Of a DNA stretch of 17,670 nt, positions 1 through 9,090 are shown one piece after another. The notes beneath the pieces were generated by a model that was not told the DNA's origin, ran no database searches, and was given only the letters and a program-made list of their open reading frames with translations. Source of the DNA: Jimgerdemannia flammicorona (taxonomy: Eukaryota; Mucoromycota; Endogonomycetes; Endogonales; Endogonaceae); contig RBNI01002737.1 of NCBI GenBank assembly GCA_003990745.1, positions 1-17,670 of the forward strand, given 5' to 3'. The translations under genes were made by a program, and so were the position numbers. Positions within the stretch are counted from its first letter, which is position 1, and the number at the start of each line of letters is the position of its first letter.

Positions 1-18
1 AAAAAAAAAAAAAAAAAA
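1..18 (+). repeat. poly(A) tract at window edge
   Basis: Eighteen A residues open the window and may continue outside it. It directly precedes the SPT5-like coding remnant. It could be a simple repeat or the poly(A) tail of a retroelement lying to the left; the window does not decide. Confidence 0.6.
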
Positions 19-19
19 C

Positions 20-640
20 AAACAATTGCGCAAGGTGAACGCAGATTCCGGCCGCCACAGAAGCTGTTCAACTACAAAGAGATTGAGCGGCACAGGGTTG
101 ATACCTTCAAGGACGGATATTTGGAGAAGGATATGAGAATTACAGAGGTTGGTGAGTAATTTTAATATTATTTTATTTCTAGGAGGTGATGGTGGGGTTG
201 AGGTTGGTAGTGGTGCTTCGTAGAGTTTCAAAGGTTCGAAGCAATCGCTGATCATGACTACACCGATTCAACCCGATCGTCGAGACCCTCGAAATCACGA
301 GCTTTACCTTCAGCGGTAGCAATGTTGGTGTCCCTGATGATAACCTGGGCTTCGACCTTTCCTCGCTGGCTTCGTCTTCCCTCAACTCGTCCGCTCTACC
401 CACGCAGTTTCAGCCAGGTGACATGGTGGAGGTAACGGAAGGTGACCTGATCCACACAGTGGGCTCGGTAGAGCAGGGGATCGTAACCATCGTACCACGT
501 GTCGGGGCCTTAGCAACAAGCTCAAGTTCCTCCCGTGATAGCTACGCAAAAAGTTCAGACTTGGAGATAATTTGACCTTCAAGGAGGTCACGGTGTTTAG
601 TAAGGGGCAGCTAAGGTCACATTGGGGCAGACAATGATTG
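20..640 (+). pseudogene. SPT5 homologue remnant (pre-NGN/KOW region)
   Basis: Spt5 is the conserved elongation factor that, with Spt4, clamps RNA polymerase II. The reading frame from about 26 to 154 gives RRFRPPQKLFNYKEIERHR followed by VDTFKDGYLEKDMRIT, matching the Spt5 segment around the GDTF-x-GYLEKD block. After a disrupted 100-base stretch, another frame (about 262-560) gives FNPIVETLEITSFTFSG, then a DLSSLA segment and QFQPGDMVEVTEGD, the entry to the first KOW domain. A third frame near 563-640 gives LGDNLTFKEVTVFSKGQLR, the end of the KOW2 region. The frame changes between blocks and the KOW interior is missing, so this is a decayed copy. A GT...AG pair at 152-182 could be a very short (31 base) intron or a relic of one. 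Recognition rests on remembered family motifs, not on an alignment. Confidence 0.7.
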
Positions 641-1215
641 GGAATTATGAATTGCATGATTTAGAAATGTAGGAGTATATAAATCGTTTTTATGAGTCCA
701 TCTTCTTAATGCTTGAATTTTCCAACATGTTGCCACTATTAACATGCATCCCACTTCACCCCTTCGTGCAGTTTCTCAACCGTCGGCATCCTTCCATTCG
801 AGATAAAAATGGCGAGGTTCCTACAGAGCAACCACAGTCACAAATATGGGACACACAAGAAACCAGAACAGGCGACACCATGCGTGAGATCGATGACGAG
901 GTCATGCTACGCTCGTTCCGACAGCAGCTTATCTTGCAAAGTAGAGGGAAGTAGTCAAGGTTTTTGGAGTGTGGATTGTGAGGGGGAAGAGCATCTTTTG
1001 TATCGCGGGAAAAGGAAAAGGACGTTAAAATATTTTATTTTTTTATTTTTTGGAGAGGGTGAGGAAGGTTTATGATGTGTTCTACATGCATTGTTTTTTT
1101 GTTTGGTAAAACGGATATAAACTGAGCACCGAAAACTGGTCCGTACATATTTCTCCATGTAACCAGGCCAACAGCTGGGAACCCCCAGCGCATGCTGCGA
1201 AGTGATTGACCTATT
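641..1215. other. No recognisable gene between SPT5 pieces
   Basis: In an SPT5 gene the remaining KOW domains (about 400 residues) should lie here, but I see no Spt5 motif in any frame. There are T-rich runs near 1037-1060 and 1091-1100. Open frames on both strands are short and mutually overlapping, without family features. The middle of the gene appears deleted or replaced. Confidence 0.5.
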
Positions 1216-1640
1216 GTGGTGATCTATGTCAACCAAGCAAATGCCTACAGCTGTGGCTACGGTTGTAGTAATAACGCATATAATCCATCGGCACCAAGCC
1301 CTTACCACTTCAGCGTTGGCAACATGACTCCAATGTACCCATCCTCCGTTTCCCGTACCCAGCCTATGAGTCTGACAGTCGTAAGCTTGCGTGGAATGCC
1401 AGCTCATGCACTTCTAACCCGCATGCGTACGCCGATGGGAGCCGCACCCCGCCTAGGATGTCGGCAGCAAGATCCTTAATCCACATGTGTATGGTGATGA
1501 TGGGAGTAAGATTCCTGCATGGGAGGCTGGGCGTAGGACTCCGGGAAGTCATGCGGGTGGTTGGTCGACAGATAATTTGGGACATATTCGTCTGCCATGC
1601 AGGATGGGATGTGGGAGGCAATGAATAAGAGTGCTGGGAC
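1216..1640 (+). pseudogene. SPT5 homologue remnant, C-terminal repeat (CTR)
   Basis: This is the repetitive Spt5 tail, the phosphorylation platform for Bur1/CDK9-type kinases. One frame from 1216 gives NNAYNPSAPSPYHFSVGN and then MTPMYPSSVSRTQPMS. A shifted frame near 1373-1455 gives LAWNASSCTSNPHAYADGS followed by RTP. A further frame near 1460-1580 gives DVGSKILNPHVYGDDGSKI, then PAWEAGRRTPGSHAGGW. The recurring units (G/S-S-R/K-x-P, A-W-N/E/D, N-P-H-x-Y) are those of fungal Spt5 CTRs, here damaged by point changes (expected T to I or Q) and frameshifts. It lies downstream of and collinear with the pre-KOW remnant, so both are parts of one degraded locus. The frame ends with a stop near 1622-1624. 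Confidence 0.65.
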
Positions 1641-1906
1641 CAGTTGGAGTTCATGAAAAGAAATGGATGGATGGGCCAGGCCGAGCGGGTTGGCTAGGTT
1701 TGATACAGCAATCCGATACTTGCGATGAGCATTTTATCCTTTGTTGCCATGACATTTACTGACAGCTGTCTATTATTACTCGTGAAGAGAAACTCTTTTC
1801 TGTATATACCAGAACATCTTCGCTACACCATCTCCAGCACGCTATCTAAGCATTCCTACCCACTTCCCTTAATCGAAATGTATTTACAAAATCTGCCTTG
1901 GTGGCG

Positions 1907-1907
<1 letters not shown>

Positions 1908-1955
<48 letters not shown>
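1908..1955. repeat. 48-base poly(T) tract
   Basis: An uninterrupted run of T from 1908 to 1955. Read on the minus strand it is a poly(A) of 48, so it may be the tail of a retrocopy or non-LTR element whose body would lie at higher coordinates (from 1956 on). No element was recognised there. A plain homopolymer microsatellite is the alternative. Apparent Lys- or Phe-rich ORFs over it are artefacts. Confidence 0.9.
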
Positions 1956-1956
<1 letters not shown>

Positions 1957-3515
1957 TTGGTGAGGATAGCAAGATAAAACAATAACTGAGAGGTCCCATT
2001 GACAATGTTAGTGCAGAGTTGAAAAGACTGAGTAAAGACGAAGATGCCAACTGCCAAGGTTGGGAAATCAAATGGAAGTCTATCAATGATGTCTGTGGAT
2101 CCAGATCTTACTACGCCCATCCGCTATCTCATTCTGCTGAATTCACCAACCTCCCCATATATATCCTTCGGACGTCAAAACCGGTTCTTATTTCGATTAA
2201 CCATTGAGAATGACACTACCCAGACAATTTTATTGTCAGAATAAAATAAATATCATATAAATTTATATCTTATAATGTCATATACATGGAAGGCCATCAT
2301 GAGAGCATACACTGATCACGGACGTCTGGTGCGTACCTATGCATGGCCGTTATCGTATATAAGAATTCAATTTGTCCATCAGCGCAGTCTTTCAATGACT
2401 CGCAAACTTGGAGCTCGTAATATAACCTCAAGGACATCGTCCTCACAAAGTACCCAGACAAGAGAAGGAGGGTGTTGTCTTCAACATCGCAACCAACATC
2501 AATACCAAGAACCGACGAGAAATTCCGTCAAATCCTACGGGCTTTCGTCACAAATAATTCAAGCAGATTCACCATGTACATGGAAACTCTGTCATAACTG
2601 TTCAGCATATGCACATTCCCATGGTTTTCCAACTCTATGGTCTTAGCTTGGATCCGAATCCGAGTGTGTCGGTATTCCCCTCTTTCGTGTATGGGTCCAC
2701 AGATGCGAATGACGAGCCATCCCAAGTGGTGCACTGAAACCTTTTGGTCGAACTAAGCCAGCATATCGATGGGTTGTGCCTTGGATATTGTAAGGCACAT
2801 GTTCAGTTGATGGGTCCTGTTTAAGGCTGTTCCATTTCAAGGTTGTGGAAAGGGTCCTTAAAACTACACAACCTGAATGGAGGCTTATGTGGCGACCTTT
2901 ACGTAGTTTATGGTGTTATTCAGATAAATAGGAACGTTTGTCAAAGATAATAAAGCAGGCAGACAGTAGATTCCAGCAGTGGAGAATACAAGCGTCAGAT
3001 ATCGGCATTACATGCATTCAGGCAAATAAGCGGGCTCTCACTTTTCAGAATTTACTAGGCACTCGACTGCTAGTGTGTGGATCACAGAAAGTGTGTGACG
3101 ACACCAAATCCAAAACAAGCAATGCCAGTGTCGATCGGCCACGTAAAACCAGGAAAATGTCGTATCTCCATAGTGAGAGCAGCAATGCAAATGCGACTTG
3201 TACAAGTGCATTCTTGGGTTTTATTAATGAGTTTAAAACCACTTTTTACTGTGGATTATTATGTAGAAAGGCATGTAAATTGACAAGAAAGATTTTTTAG
3301 GTCGCCTAAATGTTCCAATTTGGGAGTTCACATGACTGGGTGGCTGGGCAATGATAAACAGCACAATCAACTGAATAGGTCCATCCCGTTGGCACTAGAT
3401 ATCTATTTTCCATTTATGACCTTATACATTTGTTACAATAATGTGAGAAAGGACTGTTATCAAAACCGGGCAGGGCTACCAGTCGCGAGGAGAGTTAGTG
3501 GAATACTTCATGGTT
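1956..3515. other. CpG-containing DNA without recognised genes
   Basis: Several open frames of 60-120 codons occur on both strands, but they overlap each other and show no family motif. One stretch on the plus strand, about 2553-2738, reads MHIPMVFQLYGLSLDPNPS and then VSVFPSFVYGSTDANDEPS before a TGA. It has a protein-like composition, but I cannot assign it. The stretch may hold further degraded gene pieces or a degraded retrocopy ahead of the poly(T) tract. Confidence 0.4.
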
Positions 3516-3731
3516 TTATAAAAGCGTGTAAAATTTTGCCTCTTCTCGGCAGTCCATGATGGCCATCAACATTTTTGCACCCTCTTCGACTTTCTTAAAC
3601 CATCCCTCCTTGAAAGACGTTCGATCGCCGTAGAATAACTCGAATGTGACGAGAACTCGGTTGAGCTCTGTTGAGTGATGGCATGTCACTTTGCAGTAGC
3701 ATTGGGCATCGGTTCTCTTACTGATCTGATA
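3516..3731 (-). pseudogene. Unrecognised C-terminal coding fragment
   Basis: On the minus strand a 71-codon open frame runs from an in-frame stop just above 3731 to a TAA at 3516-3518. It contains TDAQCYCKVTCHHSTELNR, VLVTFELFYGDRTSFKEGWF and ends MDCREEAKFYTLL. The composition (Cys, Trp, Phe, alternating charged and hydrophobic residues) and the presence of several CpGs make it look like real host coding sequence. No start codon is needed if a 3' splice site lies near 3721 (CAG on the minus strand). Its upstream part is cut off where the CpG-free transposon block begins (about 3712). It could be the last exon of a host gene truncated by transposon insertion, or a pseudogene piece. I do not recognise the family. 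Confidence 0.35.
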
Positions 3732-3759
3732 AGGTTATTATCAAAGTGCATAATTTGAA

Positions 3760-3999
3760 TATATAGAAGGCATATACTTTGAGTATATAGAAAGTGCATT
3801 CAGGGATAGAAGTACATAAGGATCAAGGGTGAAGATATATAAGAGTATATAAGAGTGTGTAGAGAGCACATAAGAGTAAATAAAAATTATATGAGAGTAT
3901 TAGAGAAGTTCTTATGAGAGTAAGAGAAGTGTATAAAAGTGTATAAGAGAGTAATAAGAGTAAGAAGAAATAAAAGAGAGTATAAAAAAAGTTGAGATA
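3760..3999 (+). repeat. Purine-rich degenerate GAGTATATAA-type low-complexity
   Basis: Units such as gagtatataa, gagagtataa and aagtgtataa recur irregularly, and C is nearly absent on the plus strand (I count nine C in 3781-4020). It precedes the LINE RT fragment and could be its worn upstream coding region, because both LINE pieces in the window have G far exceeding C on the coding strand. A decayed tandem repeat is the alternative. Confidence 0.45.
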
Positions 4000-4758
4000 A
4001 AGAGTATTAGCAAGCAGATATATCCTAAGAAAGGAATAATAAAAATTGGATCATTATCAGAAGAGAATGACTTATCTTGAAAGTTCTAGAAGAAGTTTGG
4101 AGAGGAGTTTGAAGAGTAGTTGGTGGAGATGATAAATGATATTTTGGAGAAAGCATACTGAATTAAGAATGGCTTTTTGAAACTAGGTTTACAGATTTAT
4201 AAGGAAAGAGATAGGTAAAACTGATGTCTAATAATATTATTAAATATAGACAAAAAGCTGATATTGAAAATTCTGACAGAAAGAATATAATGATAGATAG
4301 GAGAATTGATAGAAAAGGAGCAGAGAGGATTTGTTAAAGGATGGCAGATTTGAGACAATGTAATCTAGGTTCAGAATATACTAAAGAAGTAGAGGAGTAG
4401 AGGAGTAAATAAATAGTTAGTATTCTTGGATCAAGAGAAGACATATAATCATATACTTGGGGTATTTAGAGAGTATGTTGAAGAAGATAAGATTTGGTTT
4501 ACAAGAGGTCCATTGGTTAAAAGGATTAATGAGAGGCTGTCAGACTATATTCTAATATAGTTAGAAGATTAATTTATACAGAGAAGTGTTATAGAGTGAT
4601 CTGTTCTCTTTTTTACTATATATTTTATCATTGAAGTCTCTGTTAAATTGGTTGAGAGAATACTTATCAGAGCTATATATAGAAGAAGTGATTTGAAAGC
4701 TAAGGATTTTTATTGATAATATAGTAGTTAGATTTAGATAATATCACATAGTGGGTAC
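4000..4758 (+). pseudogene. LINE (non-LTR) reverse transcriptase fragment
   Basis: One frame reads LLNIDKKLILKILTERI, then ELIEKEQRGFVKGWQI and VFLDQEKTYNHI. These are the non-LTR RT blocks 'LLN-D-K', 'EQ-GF-x-GR-I' and 'LD-EKAYD'. About 20 bases after 4590 the frame shifts and gives SDLFSFLLYILSL, the remnant of the QGDPLSP block, and LRIFIDNIVV, the remnant of the F-A-D-D active site with its second Asp changed to Asn. Upstream, EEFEE and EMINDILEKA correspond to the conserved region ahead of the RT palm. Numerous TAG/TAA/TGA codons interrupt it. Nothing after the active site is present, because the sequence changes character at 4759. Coding strand plus; no CpG remains. Confidence 0.8.
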
Positions 4759-5202
4759 TGAGTTCTCCAAGTATATCAGATTTTCTTCAAGGTATATCTC
4801 TTAGATCAACTATAAGTTTCTTATAAGCAAGTTCTATTAGAGTGCCTTCTCAAGGTCTTATAGTTCTCAAACTTCTTATCTTTAAATGTTCTGTTATCTC
4901 TTAGATTTACTTGCATGCAATTGAGTAGAGGACTGGAACTTTTGTATTCTTGAGTAGTTGGATACTTAAATACTTGAGTGTTTTAATACTGACTTTATTT
5001 CAAAGGAAATAAGAGAGGTATTTATATAAAATATAATTCAATAATTGCTAAGATATAAAGCTAAATATAAAATTCAATAACTAAATAAGATATTTGAACA
5101 TAGAAAACTTCAGATTGTAAGTACAAATTTGAGTGCCTATACAATTGATTGTATAAGATCAGAATGCTGAAATATTCAAGTGTTCAAACAAATAGTTATA
5201 CA
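4759..5202 (-). repeat. Candidate LTR of the minus-strand gypsy element
   Basis: The stretch starts TGAGTTCTCC and ends GTTATACA, so it has TG...CA ends in either orientation. It lies immediately beyond the stop codon (5209-5211) of the minus-strand accessory ORF, where a 3' LTR is expected. On the minus strand it has a TATA-like box (rc of 5021-5031) about 175 bases in. It also marks an abrupt switch from the G-rich LINE sequence. Against it: no polypurine tract is seen just upstream, and no second copy was found in the window to prove a long terminal repeat. Confidence 0.4.
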
Positions 5203-5208
5203 AACAAA

Positions 5209-6477
5209 TTAGAGTAGAATGTTCAAAATTCTTAAGACTTTATCTTCATTACTATCATCAAGGCTGGAGGTCAGAGATGGGATGTCTTTAAAGGAAATAA
5301 GATTAGTGAATATTTCTATAAGTATTTTATTCATTTTGCATATTTTGTATATATTGATTAACAGGATGACATCATCACTAGTGATATCATCATATTTAAT
5401 AGCAGTGGAAAAGAGATCAGAGGCTCTCCAATCTATGATATTTTTCTCCACAAAGTAAGAGACAAAGGTGGAATCTTGAGGGGGTCTGACCTAAATACTG
5501 GGGCCTTAGAATATCAAGATTAATCCTTGCAGGAATTGATCTGGATTGTCCTGGAGAATGGAATTCTAGAACTCATCTACTTTATCACTTTTGAGAGTAA
5601 TAGTAGATTGAGCTTCTGTGGCCACTATGACTTCTAGTATATCTGTATGGCAGGCTGACAATTCTTTGAAGTCTGAGACTCTGGTATACTTCAAGTTGGG
5701 AATTGACCAAAGTATATGCCTGAAGGCCTGATGGATCTTTTTGGCTACCCTCAATTCATATACATACATTTATAGAGATATCATTTTGTATCTCTTGGAG
5801 GCAGGCCTGTAAGAATATCCAGCAGAGGAGATTTCTTATTTTGTATTCCTGCTATATCTAGAGGTATTCAGTAGCAGTAGTAATTCTTATCTCCATTTTA
5901 CAGTAGTAGAGGGTAAAGTGGTAAAAGTCACTAATACCTAGGTTAAGGCTAGAAATTCTTCTAGTGCAGGTTCTCATGGCTCTTCTGATATCTTAGAACA
6001 TTCTTTCCTGAACTAAGAGGCCTTGGTGGTTCCTGGACCTTGAGGTTTGATGAGCAGTAGGTATTTTGTTTATAGTGAGTCTTTTGAACTCTTTCAGGAT
6101 TTTGTGAGTTTTGTTTAAGTTACTGCTACTGCAGTTTTCTGGTCCTTCTTTTATATTCCTTGAGATATCTATCTTATGGTCATCATGACTTATAATTTGT
6201 CATCATTGCTTATCTTATAGCCTGGATAAGTCATGCTATATAATCTTCTTGCACTTTAATCTAGTAACTTATAAGGAAAGACTGTCTTCTGTGATGATAT
6301 CACTATTCTGAGATCACTGTTATATCTTTCTCCTGAATAAGGATCTTCTCTTGAACATTCTTATTCATTGGTCTAGTCTGAAAAATTTTCTGATCCTATA
6401 ACCTCTGACAGGGGGTCAAAAAGTTGTATTTATGGACTGGTATCTTCTTTATGTATTTTGGTATAATGGCCTATCAT
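5209..6477 (-). pseudogene. Unknown post-integrase ORF of gypsy element (broken)
   Basis: On the minus strand a single frame runs from ATG at 6477-6475 to TAA at 5211-5209, about 422 codons, with many TAG/TAA/TGA but no frameshift that I can see. Longest open pieces: 5451-5209, with FVEKNIIDWRASDLFSTAI near its start, and 5769-5566, with YELRVAKKIHQAFRHILW. The N-terminal part has FDPLSEVIGSENFSD, SSQKTVFPYKLLD and VMMT. The C-terminal half looks like a globular helical protein rich in Leu, Ile, Asp and Trp. It lies between the integrase end (6678) and the candidate LTR, the position of a third ORF in some LTR elements. No signal peptide or clear transmembrane segment is visible, so an envelope role is not supported. 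A partial homologue follows the integrase of the plus-strand element (13690-14455). Function unknown. Confidence 0.55.
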
Positions 6478-6677
6478 ATAGAGTAAGGGCCTGATTCTGA
6501 TCTTGTTCAATCAGTTGATTGTTTGAACTCCTCTAGCTTTGAAAGTCTTATAGATGAGTAGTTACTAGTACCATATCTCTTAGAGAATGGTCCAGACAGA
6601 TTATCTGCTGATCACAGAACATACTATTATGATTTATAGACTAAAACCTCATAGGTAGCTATTATATTTTGCTTCTC

Positions 6678-7600
6678 TTATACAGGTTTATAGTACTTCT
6701 TCAGTCTGTTCCTATGTACTATAGTAGGCAGTATGATCCCTGAGAGTTTTCTATGCTAGAAGGTAGTTCCTTTGATATCTTATATATAGAAGGGTCCTTC
6801 TCATTTAGGCTCTAGGTTTCATGACCATGAGACTTCTACCATATTTCAATATAGTAGAATCTTTTCTCTGATTTAAATGGATTCTAAAGTCTTGTAATTC
6901 TTTTCTACATTCTTCTTTATTAGCACTCGTGACTTAATGATATAATCTTCTGCCTTCTTTCTGATTTGGTATAGTCTCTGGATTTCTGAGTCAATTTATC
7001 ACCAAATTAGATCTAGATTTGTGGCTGAGGTTCCATTAGAACCTTCTTCTCTAAAGAGCAGTTCTCTTGGAGTAAAGTGTGTACTCTGTAACTATATATC
7101 TTATAGGATGGAGAGAGTAGTTGAAAGATAGTTATTTCAATTCTCATATATATCTGAGATTTTGGCCAGGATATTCTTGAGGGTCTTGTTTATTCTTTCT
7201 GTCTATCTATTTTCTTGAGAGTGATATATGGTAGTCTTGATCTATAGATATATAATCAAGCAAAGTAAATAAGAGGAGAAATCTATATATTAGAATAAGC
7301 CAATAATCTTTGAGATGAAGACTATATAGACAGATATAATATCTATAAGACCTGGCTCTGCACCTAGTTCAATAGTCTTAAGTATCAATAGGAAGTATAA
7401 GAAGCTTTGATCTATATGAGCCAAGCTGCTAATGAAATTCCAAAAAGCTTCTACTATTAAATTCAAGCTCAGGTGATCAAGAAAAAATTACAACCTACAG
7501 TCCAACTAGTCCTGGTCTTAACCATTTTTCTCAATAGAATATTCCTAGAGCTTTGAAGATAAGTCATTTGGATAGACTATTAAAGTATTAAGCAATAAGT
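6678..7600 (-). pseudogene. Ty3/gypsy integrase fragment, minus strand
   Basis: Integrase inserts the element cDNA into host DNA. Reading leftwards: a weak HHCC-finger exit and 'K-LGIF' linker near 7560; a degraded catalytic core around 7260-7480; then IYHSQENR-stop-TERINKTLKN near 7165-7225, matching the H-P/S-Q-T-x-G-x-x-E-R block. The catalytic Glu codon is retained at 7197-7199. Next comes FTPRELLFREEGSNG, then the GPY/F module near 6790-6832 (W-S, N-L-E-P-K, E-G-P-F). It ends HRNRLKKYYKPV-stop at 6678-6680. The expected core Asp near 7340 is not recognisable. Stops are mostly TGA/TAG/TAA in place of Trp, Gln or Arg. Protease, RT and RNase H of this element are absent: right of about 7600 the sequence belongs to the plus-strand element. 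Confidence 0.75.
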
Positions 7601-7633
7601 TACTAGAGTATAAGAATGCTGGGAAGCAGACTA

Positions 7634-8755
7634 TAGATTACTCCAGCAGACACAGGAACATCAAGAACCAGCTCAAGCTGAAACCTCAAGGACTTGCAGA
7701 ATGACTTCAGGATAGGAGAATACCTACTTGAGAGCCTAGTTGGCCAACTATGAGACCAGACTTTCACCTTCAATTCCAACTCAGTACAGGTAATAACAGC
7801 AGCCTCCACTAAGAACTCAAGAAGACACTATAACAATAATCACTAATCAAATGAAAGATCTAATCATTGTGGTTACTTAGTTTAAGAACTAAGGAGAAAG
7901 ACAGCAAGATAATCATTGAGATAATAGACCAGACTACTGATAGCAAGATAACAGAAACTCCACTTAGGCCCCACTAGTTACAATTACAGATTTATCAGCA
8001 ATATATTCCTATACCTCAACTTGATTCAACTGTGGAACCAAGGTCACATTCAGAGATTCTGCCCAAGAAAACAGACTCTGTCTAATGATAGAAATATCAA
8101 CCTCATTTAGATGGATGAAGAGACTCAAGAAATTGAAGAAGAAGCTGCCTAACTTTATGGCCAAGTTGATACCTATCTATATTTTGAAGTCTTTCTCTCT
8201 AAGGTGACTTAGAATGTAGTATCTACTCAGACCAGAGGATGAGAAAGACCCCCAAGGACCCCACTTCCACCACCATTGCCAGTAACTATATCTACAGGCA
8301 AACATCCAAGACATGGCCATTCCTTCTCAGATATACCTTAGAAAAATGATAAGAGAGTTAAGAAGAGACACCCCTGAACCAGAAGCTGGCCCATCAAGAG
8401 TATCAAGAAGTATCTCCTTGCCTGACCTCAAAGAAGAAGAATACATGAGAACAGAATCTTCAGCTGATAAAATACCCAATAGAAATAAGATAAATAATTT
8501 GTTCTAAGGGACCTAGATATCAAAGAAGCAGTAAACCCCATGAAGAAGCATTACTTTGGGAACACCTCTACACTCAGAATACAGACCTCACATTTGAACA
8601 AGTTCTTAAGAATATATCAGAAGTTAGGCAAAAATTCCTCAAGAAAGTCAAAGAAGATATCAAGAGAATCTCATCTAAGAACTATATATACTGGAGCCTA
8701 GTACTATCAATATGGTTCATAAATACTAGTACCAAGAACATCAATCCACAAGGCT
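7634..8755 (+). pseudogene. gypsy gag C-terminal part with zinc-knuckle relic
   Basis: A Gln-rich stretch (LQQTQEHQEPAQAETS) opens the fragment. Around 8005-8065 two adjacent frames give FNCG and NQGHIQRFCP, i.e. the second half of a CX2CX4HX4C nucleocapsid knuckle split by a one-base shift, with the first Cys lost. A longer open piece, 8313-8507, carries PEPEAGPSRVSRSISLPDL and acidic residues, typical of a linker ahead of the protease. The capsid domain that should precede the knuckle by roughly 200-250 residues is missing, because minus-strand integrase occupies the space to the left of about 7600. Nonsense codons are frequent. Confidence 0.6.
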
Positions 8756-9090
8756 AGCTAATGGAAAAGTATTTGGTGAAAATTCCAGAATTCTTATTGA
8801 TACTAGAGCAGCAGTTTGTATCATCACCTAGTGAATATTAGAAAAGATTAAATGAAAAATTAATAAAGGAACTAAAGTAAGAGTTATTATGGCAAATGGA
8901 TCAGCATCTACTATCCTTAGACTATTTAGAGATATACCTATTCAAGTTGAAAAGGCCTGCCTCAATATACCTTAAGCTGTTGTAACCCTGGCAATCTTCT
9001 ATAATCTGATCCTGAGAACTAACTAGTTGCACTAAGTTAGAGTCAATGTAGATATCAAGAAGTAACTCCTGGTCTTCACCTTCTATATAT
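8756..9090 (+). pseudogene. gypsy retropepsin-like aspartic protease (dead)
   Basis: The frame reads NSRILIDTRAAVCIIT. This is the retropepsin active-site block in which D-T/S-G should occur; here the Gly codon (8805-8807, AGA) is Arg, one G-to-A change from GGA. Downstream follow MANGSAS, DIPIQVE and FYNLILRTN-stop-LH, corresponding to the flap and the I-L-G-x-x-W/F-L block near the protease end, then VRVNVDIKK. It is about the usual 100-110 residues, contains several TAG/TAA, and follows the gag tail without a recognisable frame break. Confidence 0.7.

Noticed and set aside
955..1407. 150-codon minus-strand ORF
   Set aside because: It lies largely opposite the SPT5 CTR frames and a T/A-rich stretch, and shows no motif. 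It is best seen as a shadow frame.
1725..2120. ORFs with poly-Phe or poly-Lys runs
   Set aside because: They are translations of the 48-base T tract and adjacent sequence, not genes.
2275..3300. Plus-strand ORFs of 123 and 120 codons (2275-2646, 2938-3300)
   Set aside because: No domain, no biased composition and overlapping ORFs on the other strand. Length alone is not enough at this GC content.
7603..7809. 68-codon minus-strand ORF
   Set aside because: The opposite strand carries the Gln-rich gag-like frame, and the minus-strand integrase signal has already ended. Probably an antisense shadow.
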